This document shows positions 54,501-59,553 of a stretch of 64,000 bases of DNA, one piece after another. The stretch's first letter is position 1; each line of letters starts with the position of its first letter. The stretch spans positions 33,183,541-33,247,540 of the forward strand of contig NC_091931.1 of NCBI RefSeq assembly GCF_041260155.1, given 5' to 3'. Under the pieces are notes generated by a model. That model saw nothing but the letters and a program-made list of their open reading frames with translations. It was not told where the DNA came from and ran no database searches. The translations under genes were made by a program, and so were the position numbers. This DNA comes from Ptychodera flava (Eukaryota; Hemichordata; Enteropneusta; Ptychoderidae).

Positions 54501-56276
54501 GTTCTCCGATAATATTGCTGCAGACTTTAACTATCTTACTAATTCTGTTTCTGTTCTTAACATTTAAATTGCCATACCAGCAACCATTGAAAAAGTGCAA
54601 ATACTCTCAATAAAAGATTTATAAAATAACGTCATCAGAGACTTATTTACATTAGATTGGTTCAACTTCCTCAGAAAAACACACGTTGTTGACCTTTACT
54701 ACAAATAGCATCGACATTGTCATCCCAGCATAACTTATCATCTACTGTGGAGCCAAGATAATTGTACTTGCTGACTATCAAAGATTTACAAGCGGAAGTT
54801 GAAATGTTGATGCTGAATAACATAGAAGTATTAAATTTTTTAAAAGAAATTTTGAGAAGTTGAAGGTATTTTATTTGGCCTTTATTCTCAACTACAGCAG
54901 TAAGAATCCAGGATTACCAATGCCACACTTTTTGTGTAAAGTTTGAGAGTTCTCAAATGAAACACTGTCATTATTTTACACTGTTGTGGTTTTCTTTTCT
55001 GATCAGCTTGAGAAAATTCCAGAGATGGAAGAGACCATTAAGAAACTTGAAGCAAAGAATGAATCACTGAATGCTTCTTTAGAGAAGAAAGTAAGCTATG
55101 AGAGGTAAGCATATGTCACTTTTATTATCTTGCTGTTGTGCAACGTCTTCTCTTCTTTGTTGAGTTCCTCATCCTTAAATGGTAGTATACGCCTCGAAAG
55201 TGAAAGATTTAAACTTTTTCTCAAACTTACCTAATGAAACTTTCAATCAGTCTCTTACTAAATCAAGAACAAAATTTTGGGGGTCACCAAAAAAAATAAC
55301 TAAACATTTACTGATATTTGAAATGAAAACGGCTGCCATCCATGTGTTTGTCTACAGGGAAAATAAAATTTTTGATTTCAAAAAAGTAGACAGGGGAAAC
55401 TTTTCTTTCTCCAAGAGCTTTAAAATGAGCCCCACAAATGGTAGATCAGAAAAGAATTGTAAAAATTTGAGAGTCCTAACTAACATCAGTTCATTCTACC
55501 ATAATGTGAAATGTGCTTTAGGCCACACTTTTTCAGACACTCAACATTTTTCATTACTTTTCTGGTCTGCTGCTTGGCTAGACTCATTTTGGACATGGTG
55601 TAGTAGATAAAATTTTAAAGTTTTGTTTTTGTTTTAGTTCTTCACTGTACAATTATCACAGTTTACAGAGGCCATTTTTAATTTCAGATACTTCAGGGTA
55701 GTATTGTAACTATTTGGTAATTGGCGGTCTAACCCAAAAGAGAATGGTTTAATGTTTTCTAGAGTTTGAGCACAGCTTTAAACTTCATTGTGAGGTGTGT
55801 ATTTACTTGAAGGTAAAATCAAGCTGGACAGGTTATGTGCCATGTCAGTAGAGAATCACCATTGTCTTTCAAGGGAGTGCATATGTATTTGAATACTAGA
55901 AATCACACTGTATTAGATAATGACTGGACTGGTGTTAGAGACTTTCCAACTACTTCATTCGTGATTTTATTTGTATTCTGTCATCAGGCAACTCTCATCA
56001 GAGCATCTTGTATTGAGGGAGCACTTTGAGAAGGAAACTCAGGTCAACAAACGTCTGTCACGGGAGAATGAAGAGTTGGTCTGGAAGTTGCAGAATTCAG
56101 ACAGTGGTTCCCCGTTGACTGGCTTAACACCTAGCAGTACCAGATCAACCCTGTCCCCCTCACCAACTCACAGTCATCCCCACGGCCATCTCCATAGAGA
56201 CAGCCACACACTGTCAAGGTCAAGTTCAACAGACAGCCACGAGAGTGGCGTCTTTCCCCTCTCACCCTCACAGTAG
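3429..56276 (+). CDS. MTUS1/MTUS2-like: Spliced gene: CAP-Gly domain plus MTUS1/2-type coiled coil (microtubule-associated tumour suppressor family)
   Basis: Overall model; exons are listed separately. Proposed coding exons: 3429-3509, 17220-20535, (22218-22259 doubtful), 23682-23891, 24648-24689, 26045-26353, 27661-27768, (46695-46874/46916 doubtful), 47997-48232, 48502-48583, 49536-49793, 50167-50222, 50792-50971, 51518-51616, 53926-54045, 55007-55104, 55988-56276. All junction phases agree from 17220 to the stop. The product would be about 1,800 residues: a basic N-terminus, a CAP-Gly domain (about residues 86-155), a long acidic Ser/Thr-rich region, a basic Ser/Pro linker, then about 460 residues of coiled coil. 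Family: the C-terminal motifs [24 protein letters not shown] and the Leu-rich ESLK..LE.K element match my memory of human MTUS1 ([24 protein letters not shown]). Known MTUS proteins bind and stabilise microtubules, and MTUS2/TIP150 binds EB1. The CAP-Gly addition is unexpected. It is not a CLIP-170: there is no C-terminal zinc knuckle or EEY/F tail. Confidence 0.85.
3745..3780. other. Perfect 10-bp inverted repeat (hairpin)
   Basis: ATACGGTACT at 3745-3754 is exactly mirrored by AGTACCGTAT at 3771-3780 around a 16-nt GC-rich loop. It sits about 240 bp inside intron 1. Function unknown; may be a remnant of a small element. Confidence 0.6.
4900..5080 (+). repeat. Dispersed repeat family A, copy in intron 1
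   Basis: Shares GCTGCCATCC (4926), a purine-rich GGGGAAAATA block and CTCCAAGAGCTTTAAAATGA (5006) with the copy at 55310-55480, ending in GAGAGTCC. Same orientation as that copy. The short frames over it are repeat sequence, not gene. Confidence 0.6.
7751..7830. repeat. Dispersed short repeat family B, copy 2
   Basis: Same order of blocks as at 1516-1592 (TTCACCCCC, AATAGACAGGTCCACA, GGGCCAAACCATGGT). Family unknown. Confidence 0.55.
15717..15836. repeat. Perfect 55-bp tandem duplication, period 65
   Basis: 15717-15771 and 15782-15836 are identical over 55 bp (TAACTGATGTAAGGACAATA onward), separated by 10 bp. Perfect identity in an intron implies a very recent duplication or an assembly artefact. 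Confidence 0.9.
17220..20535 (+). CDS. Giant exon: CAP-Gly domain and acidic Ser/Thr-rich region
   Basis: Acceptor tttcag|GCC at 17219 (phase 0), donor AAAG|GTAAG at 20536 (phase 1). The CAP-Gly domain lies at about 17399-17608 and reads [20 protein letters not shown], then [24 protein letters not shown] and KHGIFVP. All core glycines and aromatics are present, but the usual GKNDG is GKHNG. After it come EB-binding-like sites TAIP (17771-17782) and KSILPK, repeated N-x-T-F motifs (18350-18505), long acidic stretches, and a basic Ser/Pro tail containing [13 protein letters not shown], which resembles human MTUS1 RPNFKNVKAKV. The coding potential runs through three frames: frame of 17220 to about 17722, next to about 18505, next to about 19890, last to 20535. 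Each step equals one missing base. Overlapping open frames and continuous composition argue for one exon with base losses in the assembly rather than a pseudogene. No GT-AG micro-introns fit. Confidence 0.85.
21336..21852. mobile_element. Non-autonomous DNA transposon with perfect 20-bp TIRs
   Basis: AAGCCCCAATAGCTGCGAAT at 21336-21355 is exactly mirrored at 21833-21852. The interior (about 480 bp) has no transposase-like frame, so it is a MITE or deletion derivative. TTAA occurs at both edges (21333-21336 and 21851-21854), but the two ends are offset by one A, so a TTAA target duplication of the piggyBac type is possible but not clean. The perfect TIRs suggest fairly recent insertion. Confidence 0.8.
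22218..22259 (+). CDS. Doubtful 42-nt phase 1-1 exon of the MTUS-like gene
   Basis: A pyrimidine-rich tract ends in cacatag|GT at 22217, and GAGG|GTAGTT follows at 22260. The 42 nt are in phase 1-1 and would insert [14 protein letters not shown]. It has the same length and phase as the convincing 24648 exon. The donor is mediocre and the peptide shows no family motif, so it may be chance. Confidence 0.3.
23682..23891 (+). CDS. Ser/Arg-rich linker exon of the MTUS-like gene
   Basis: Acceptor tacgtcag at 23681, donor CAAA|GTAAGG at 23892, 210 nt, phase 1-1, no stop in 70 codons. It encodes a basic, serine-rich stretch including [17 protein letters not shown] and [12 protein letters not shown]. 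The RxGSxxSIAS pattern resembles TGSTPSIASTHSELS that I remember from human MTUS1 just before its coiled coil, which supports both the exon and the family call. It is likely a disordered, phosphorylatable, microtubule-binding region. Confidence 0.85.
24648..24689 (+). CDS. 42-nt microexon encoding an SxIP EB-binding motif
   Basis: A T-rich tract ends in ggttag at 24647; the donor is AGTA|GTAAGT at 24690. The 42 nt are phase 1-1 and encode [13 protein letters not shown], with the first codon (Thr) and last codon (Ser) split across junctions. R-S-L-I-P-Y-R in a basic setting is a canonical SxIP motif, known to bind the EB-homology domain of EB1-family end-binding proteins. Because both ends are phase 1, inclusion or skipping leaves the frame intact: a natural switch for plus-end tracking. 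Confidence 0.75.
25749..25839. mobile_element. 91-bp MITE with 9-bp target-site duplication
   Basis: The 16-bp inverted ends GACTGAAAGATCTGTC (25752) and its mirror ending at 25838 differ at one base. The element is flanked by the direct repeat AGGTAAATA at 25740-25748 and 25840-25848. A 9-bp duplication is typical of Mutator-like elements. It is non-coding and sits in the intron before the 26045 exon. Confidence 0.7.
26045..26353 (+). CDS. Ser/Thr-rich linker exon with poly-Thr tract
   Basis: Acceptor ttttttgtag at 26044, donor GCTG|GTAAGA at 26354, 309 nt, phase 1-1. It encodes 103 residues of low-complexity Ser/Thr/Ala/Lys sequence: [20 protein letters not shown], a run of 11 threonines from an ACY triplet microsatellite (about 26155-26187), then [20 protein letters not shown]. 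The stretch is basic and disordered, like the microtubule-binding basic region upstream of the MTUS coiled coil. The triplet tract may vary in length between individuals. Confidence 0.85.
27661..27768 (+). CDS. Arg/Ser/Pro-rich linker exon of the MTUS-like gene
   Basis: Acceptor catttcacag at 27660, donor GCCG|GTGAGT at 27769, 108 nt, phase 1-1. It encodes a basic stretch including [20 protein letters not shown] and [11 protein letters not shown]. It spans a frame-preserving cassette between the poly-Thr exon and the coiled-coil exons. Its last base joins the 47997 exon to form an Asp codon. Confidence 0.8.
28341..28545. repeat. ATGAT pentanucleotide microsatellite, degenerate
   Basis: About 200 bp of ATGAT units drifting into TGTGA and ATGGT variants, ending in a pure GGTAT/GATAT run. 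It lies in the long intron. Array length is likely polymorphic. Confidence 0.9.
31684..32224. mobile_element. 541-bp foldback (snap-back) element with direct-repeat flanks
   Basis: The two halves are near-complete inverted copies. CACAGTCTCTTGG at 31684 is mirrored at the right end (to 32224). Internal blocks match too, for example ATCGCCCCATAGACGAGTGT near 31720 against its mirror near 32180, and AACGCTCGTTTC against GAAACGAGCGTT near the centre (about 31910 and 31975). Flanks share TGCAGAT (31677-31683 and 32225-32231), or 8 bp GTGCAGAT if the right end is set one base earlier. No transposase frame. An 8-bp duplication would suit hAT. The arms have diverged by several percent, so it is not very young. 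Confidence 0.85.
33235..33372. repeat. GC-rich patch with short inverted ends, possible MITE
   Basis: About 140 bp markedly richer in GC than its surroundings, starting TTTGCGTCGGTG and ending in a partial mirror (CGCTGACGCAAA). No target duplication is evident. Nature unknown. Confidence 0.3.
37630..37729. mobile_element. 100-bp GC-rich insert between 16-bp direct repeats
   Basis: AGGTATAAAATCATTC occurs at 37614-37629 and again at 37730-37745. The 100 bp between are about half G+C in an AT-rich intron. The arrangement looks like a target-site duplication around a short retroposed sequence. The reverse strand has AGCTCAGC and GGTTGCGAG stretches vaguely like tRNA-promoter boxes, but no poly(A) or full tRNA fold was seen, so a SINE identity is only a suggestion. 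Confidence 0.5.
38400..38495. repeat. GTTTT microsatellite and adjoining homopolymer C run
   Basis: TTTTG units at about 38400-38438 followed by a G run and, at about 38483-38494, a run of C. Simple sequence in the long intron; the translated frames across it on both strands are artefacts. Confidence 0.85.
43820..44000 (-). repeat. Dispersed repeat family A, reverse copy
   Basis: Read on the minus strand it aligns with the copies at 4900-5080 and 55310-55480: shared GCCA(C/T)CC.TGTGTT, then GAAAAT..A.TTTT, then CTCCA.GAGCTT.AAAATGA. Divergence is substantial (old copies). Family not identified; no TIRs defined. Confidence 0.55.
46695..46916 (+). CDS. Doubtful basic exon of the MTUS-like gene
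   Basis: A good acceptor (cctgttttcag) at 46694 opens a stop-free frame in phase 1. Two phase-1 donors fit: CATG|GTGTAA at 46875 and AAAG|GTATTC at 46917, giving 180 or 222 nt. The translation ends in a basic stretch ([20 protein letters not shown]). It could be another skippable linker exon, but no MTUS motif is seen and both donors are weak. Confidence 0.35.
47740..47788 (+). CDS. Candidate alternative first exon of a short coiled-coil isoform
   Basis: A strong acceptor-like tract (tttgtttcgttgcag) ends at 47739 and a donor GAATG|GTAAAC lies at 47789. Read in the only open phase (0 in, 1 out) it gives [16 protein letters not shown], but every upstream cassette exon ends in phase 1, so it cannot follow them. 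It could follow an unseen phase-0 exon, or supply its own start (ATG 47767) to an isoform MFSDSEN-D joined to the 47997 exon. Vertebrate MTUS1 is known to have short isoforms from internal promoters. Confidence 0.35.
47997..48232 (+). CDS. Start of the MTUS coiled-coil region
   Basis: Acceptor ttgctgttcag at 47996, donor GAAGAG|GTGAGT at 48233, 236 nt, phase 1 to 0. It encodes a basic Ser-rich head ([20 protein letters not shown]) and then [40 protein letters not shown]. The G..F.A...V......E spacing resembles the MTUS1 segment KQLLACGNTKFEALTVVIQH that begins the conserved coiled coil. Confidence 0.9.
48502..48583 (+). CDS. Coiled-coil exon ([12 protein letters not shown])
   Basis: Acceptor ttttgtccag at 48501, donor GATAG|GTAAGC at 48584, 82 nt, phase 0 to 1. 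Encodes [20 protein letters not shown] and ENARQLI with heptad-compatible leucines. Open in only one frame across both junctions. Confidence 0.85.
49324..49508. mobile_element. piggyBac-type MITE with TTAA target duplication
   Basis: TTAA|AGGTATACTGTCACCTGT on the left (TTAA at 49320-49323) is mirrored by ACAGGTGACTGTATACCT|TTAA on the right (TTAA at 49509-49512), with one mismatch in 18 bp. The element is 185 bp and has no coding capacity. It ends just 24 bp before the coding exon at 49536, so the exon's polypyrimidine tract lies between the MITE and the exon. Confidence 0.85.
49536..49793 (+). CDS. Highly charged coiled-coil exon
   Basis: Acceptor tggtttacag at 49535, donor AAAG|GTACAA at 49794, 258 nt, phase 1-1. 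It encodes 86 residues of Glu/Lys/Leu heptads ([34 protein letters not shown] and so on), matching the long charged coiled coil of MTUS1 in composition and position. Read-through past the donor loses this character at once. Confidence 0.9.
50167..50222 (+). CDS. Short coiled-coil exon
   Basis: Acceptor tttctttacag at 50166, donor GAAGAG|GTAGGC at 50223, 56 nt, phase 1 to 0. Encodes [19 protein letters not shown]. Phases bridge the 49536 and 50792 exons exactly. Confidence 0.85.
50792..50971 (+). CDS. Coiled-coil exon
   Basis: Acceptor tctcatttcag at 50791, donor CTTCAG|GTAAGC at 50972, 180 nt, phase 0-0. Encodes 60 residues beginning [20 protein letters not shown], all heptad-like with no proline or helix breaker except one Gly. 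Confidence 0.9.
51518..51616 (+). CDS. Coiled-coil exon
   Basis: Acceptor tgtttccttcag at 51517, donor CTACAG|GTAAGT at 51617, 99 nt, phase 0-0. Encodes [20 protein letters not shown] followed by [13 protein letters not shown]. Coiled-coil character. Confidence 0.9.
52124..52180. repeat. (GTAT)n microsatellite
   Basis: About 57 bp of GTAT units with one GTGT interruption, inside the dispersed element at about 52025-52330. Confidence 0.9.
52814..52883. repeat. Perfect 35-bp tandem duplication
   Basis: CTTGTTTGATAGCTTTGTAA and the next 15 bp occur twice back to back (52814-52848, 52849-52883) with no mismatch. Recent slippage or duplication. Confidence 0.9.
53926..54045 (+). CDS. Conserved MTUS coiled-coil exon ([15 protein letters not shown])
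   Basis: Acceptor ttttactccacag at 53925, donor AAACAG|GTAGGT at 54046, 120 nt, phase 0-0. It encodes [20 protein letters not shown] and [16 protein letters not shown]. Human MTUS1, as I recall it, has [20 protein letters not shown] at the matching place: same L-x-x-E-x-E-S-L-K-x-V-L-E-x-K pattern. A 26-bp piece of this exon (53943-53968) reappears at 54779-54804, next to a LINE insertion. Confidence 0.95.
54125..54807 (-). mobile_element. 5'-truncated non-LTR retrotransposon (LINE, CR1/L2/Rex1-like) in minus orientation
   Basis: On the minus strand, the end of a LINE reverse-transcriptase ORF can be read: [20 protein letters not shown] (54780 to about 54720), then in another frame [20 protein letters not shown] and [20 protein letters not shown] (54600-54310). 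These match the post-RT motifs (YLG, NRI.KIV, LLPSG.R.R) common in CR1/L2/Rex1-type LINEs. The 3' end has an AATAAA and a (TTGA)n tail at 54125-54140. An 11-bp target duplication TGATGCTGAAT flanks it (54114-54124 and 54808-54818). It is frame-broken and dead. Its 5' junction carries a copy of nearby exon sequence. Confidence 0.85.
55007..55104 (+). CDS. Coiled-coil exon ([20 protein letters not shown])
   Basis: Acceptor ttttctgatcag at 55006, donor GAGAG|GTAAGC at 55105, 98 nt, phase 0 to 2. Corresponds to the MTUS1 segment just before RQLSTEQ (K.MEKLV....L..KL..). Its last two bases complete an Arg codon with the final exon. Confidence 0.9.
55310..55480 (+). repeat. Dispersed repeat family A, copy in intron after the 55007 exon
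   Basis: GCTGCCATCC at 55332, CTCCAAGAGCTTTAAAATGA at 55409 and GAGAGTCC at 55470 occur in the same order and spacing as in the 4900-5080 copy. It explains the 143-codon open frame at 55179-55610, which has no splice or protein support. Confidence 0.6.
55988..56276 (+). CDS. Terminal coding exon with MTUS C-terminal signature
   Basis: Acceptor attctgtcatcag at 55987, phase 2. It encodes [40 protein letters not shown], then a Ser/Thr/His-rich tail ([20 protein letters not shown], later [10 protein letters not shown]) and stops at TAG 56274-56276. Human MTUS1 ends, from memory, [50 protein letters not shown]. This is the strongest family match in the window. No zinc knuckle or EEY/F end, which separates it from CLIP-170. 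Confidence 0.95.
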
Positions 56277-56456
56277 ATGAGAAATCCAACCGTGTGATTG
56301 GCATTATTGTCTGATTGTAGTGAACACCTTCTAAAAAAGACAAAAAAAATATCTGAAAACAATTTTGTGCTATTACTATTGAGTGAAAAATTGTCAGTGA
56401 GAATTGTAATGAAGTATTTGAATGACACATGGAAGTTCTAGAGTCCTTGAGTATAA

Positions 56457-56602
56457 TAGAGGGTTGAGGGTGATAAAGATGGGTGCAGCAGAAGATATTG
56501 CCCACAGCAGCCTAGCCACCCTGGCTCAGTAGAGGGTTGAGGGTATTCAAGATGGGTTCAGCAGAAGAAATTGCCCACAGTATCTTGGCCACCCTGACTC
56601 AT
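56457..56602 (+). repeat. 73-bp tandem duplication in the 3' UTR
   Basis: TAGAGGGTTGAGGGT starts one copy at 56457 and another at 56530. Both continue AAGATGGGT.CAGCAGAAGA and TTGCCCACAG to GCCACCCTG.CTCA. The copies differ at a handful of bases. Just downstream of the stop codon, so expected in the mRNA. Confidence 0.85.
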
Positions 56603-59403
56603 CTCATTTCTCTCCTGCAAGGTCATCATTCAAGCTTTCAAGAGTTATAGCATAATGCATCTGGCATGAATGGACTTGCAAATACGAGTTAATCCACAGC
56701 AAGGTCTTGGTTTCTGTAATACTTGGGCATCTCTTGAACACTTTGTTCCGTCGTTTGTACATTATATCCTTTCTACAGTGTTGCATGTCTGTCACTTGCA
56801 CTGGCCATCCAGGCATTAACTAGTAAATACTTCACATAAGATGCATTGGTCATTATCCAGCTTAAAGCTCTGTCACAGTTCTCACAGTTCCAAGATTTCA
56901 CATTCAGGCAATGGTATTTTCACACTGGCTTGTGTATCCTTCTCCTCTACCAAAATGCCACTTCACTGTGGGTTTGATACTGACTGCATTCAAATTTGTC
57001 ACACAGAGAAGCTGTAAATTCCAATTGTCAACAATATTCGTTCAGAGTACATTATATACAAGTACCCTATGTGAACTTCATTGTCAGTGTGCTCTGGTGA
57101 AAAGTTTTTGTAATGACATGGCGATCTGTCATGTAGCCCCTGCAGAATTAGTGACATTCTTGAGTGAGAGGCGCACTATTTGTGAAAACTTGGAACTCAA
57201 CACACATCTATTCATCTATATACATTCCACTGATCAAATTTAATCCCCGCCTTGTCCACTCACATTGTTTATCATACAACAATTGCCAATGTCCATGGTC
57301 ACAAAGTCACACCAACAGTGTAAGTTCTGTTATCAATTAAAGTCACCCGTGTTGTATCGCCATTTGAATTTTCAAAGCAGAATTTAAATAGTAATATATA
57401 TATCAACAAATGAATGAAATTTTCAAAGAAATATATAATTACTGTCAAAGATTACATGTGTGCATATCAAAAGAAAAAAAAACAGTCTGTTACGATTTGT
57501 TCTGTTGTCTTCAAAAGTGTTGTTTGATATGGCTAGTGTTCCAAATCAGTGATCATATTCATTGTAATTCACATGGGTCTTAGCTTTAAAAATGTACAGA
57601 GAATATCCAAACAATAATTTCAAGTTCTTAACTGTTCAACTTGGTAAAGTAAGTGCTGTTTTTATTGTCCCTGTCTCTGTTATGGTGAGTTCTGATTGTT
57701 TGTCAACTTCAGGTAGAATGTGTTGGCAGTACTATGTGAGAGAGAGCTCTCGTGACTAGTAAGGGGCCCAATTTGCAAAATTGATACTGCATTCTGTAGA
57801 GGGCGCTCTTCCTTTCTAGGGTGACTTCCATTACAGTCACGGTATGCCATAGAGGGTTCTCTGCAATGAGAAATGCCGTCTTATATATTTGAAGGTCTGT
57901 AAAGTATAACGGCCTTTGACATAGATGGCTTTAAAGCCTCTTTAGGTAGCTTAGAATTTAACTTTCTTCATGTTTCTGCATTCTACTGAAAAAGCAAAAG
58001 TTTGTAAGTTTAAAATGAAATAGCTTTATGAAGAAAGATTTTTGAGTGTTTTTTTTCGTGATATAGGAAAGGGAATCATCAGTCACAAGTACGTCAGTAT
58101 TGTTTCCAACTTCTAATAGTTGAAACAAATGCCACCAAGATTGATTTCTCTATTGATTCACTCACGGAAGTAGTTCAGTGATCTCAGAGTTTCATACGCT
58201 TCAAAATATTTTTTCTAGCCTTAGTCAAAGTTCCAGATGAATTCTTTTGCTCATTTCTCTTGATGGTCAATTTCAAATGATGAAATGACACACACGAAAC
58301 AGTGTCACTACTGTAATGTGAATATCCCAGTATAAAGTTTCTAATTCAAGATGTGTGCTATTCTAAAATTGGTTCAGTTAGTAATCAAATCATTGATATT
58401 TCCCTACACATAGATATACTCTCTTTAAACTCAAGTTCTGTCGTCTCCTCAGTGTCAAGCAAAGACACAAGGTGACACGCTATGTTTTGAACAAAGTAGT
58501 CCTGTTGGTGGCCAGCTTTCTCTTCCTCGGTCACTTTTACAATCATTCTTTGATTAAATTCAAAAATTTAGTTGAAATTGGTTCTTATTTTAAGAAGAAC
58601 AATATATGTACATTTTACTTTCTTTGGAGAATTTTGTTCATCACCAGTATAACTCAAAAAACAAAATCAGCAACTTCATAGTTGTTCCATAGAATTTTTC
58701 AATATAGGTATTGTGACAGATGGTACTCGGAAAACACAACTCAAAAAATTTTATCATTTCATAAAGTAGTCAGCAACAAATGTTACCCAAGTACTTATTG
58801 AAAGCCAAGTTATATTTTTGTCGAAAATTGACGTATTTCATTACTGTACAAAGAGAATTGGTGTTTATTGCCATGTAAATCTTATGTATTATACAAATTT
58901 CATTTATGCCTGCCGCTAATACTAACTATGCGCTATATTATCTTAATTACATTTATATCTGAGCTGTAATTTACAATTTTTTGTAGAATATGTTCAGTTT
59001 TGAAATTAACAATATTTTTCCAAATGTTATTAATTTATAAAATGTGTGACAGAGGCTCTCACTATTTTTGTTTATCTAGTGTAGAAGTACTATTTTGTTT
59101 TAATCTGAAGAAAACTATGAGTTATTTTGTTTTTGACTACCAGTCTTCAAATACTGTATATCTCTTCTTTTTTCAATTGATAGAGAATGTGGTGTCAAAT
59201 TTGACTGGAATTGAGAATTTCTGAATTGAGAGTGGTTTGACTTGCCTGAATGTTTGTAGTATTCCCAGAGAGATGTGACTGTTTGAAAGATTCGTTAGTT
59301 ACAAGGAATCGCCCACATGTTACTCTTTACTAGTAACACTTGATGATGGATCAAATTTGTTTTCATGATAGGCTGGAGTGAAAGATAGGTCAAATGTGAG
59401 AGT

Positions 59404-59553
59404 GACTCGCAGCGTGTTTGCAAGGTTATATCTGATTGGTCGATTGTCACTATTCACAGCAACTTAGGGAGTTTATTTGTATTGTTTTAATTATATTGGT
59501 AAGATTCAGCCAACCAATAGGGTAACAGCTTCGAAATCGCTGCAAGTCGCCCC
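59404..59553. mobile_element. 150-bp MITE-like insert with diverged TIRs and 13-bp direct flanks
   Basis: CAAATGTGAGAGT occurs at 59391-59403 and 59554-59566. Between them the ends are imperfect mirrors (GACTCGCAGCG against CGCTGCAAGTC, then ATTGGTCG against CAACCAAT). Non-coding. Flanking repeat length is unusual for a DNA element; part of it may belong to the element. Confidence 0.55.

Noticed and set aside
55179-55610. 143-codon plus-strand frame as an exon
   Set aside because: It covers dispersed repeat family A and lies within an intron whose flanking exons splice in phase without it.
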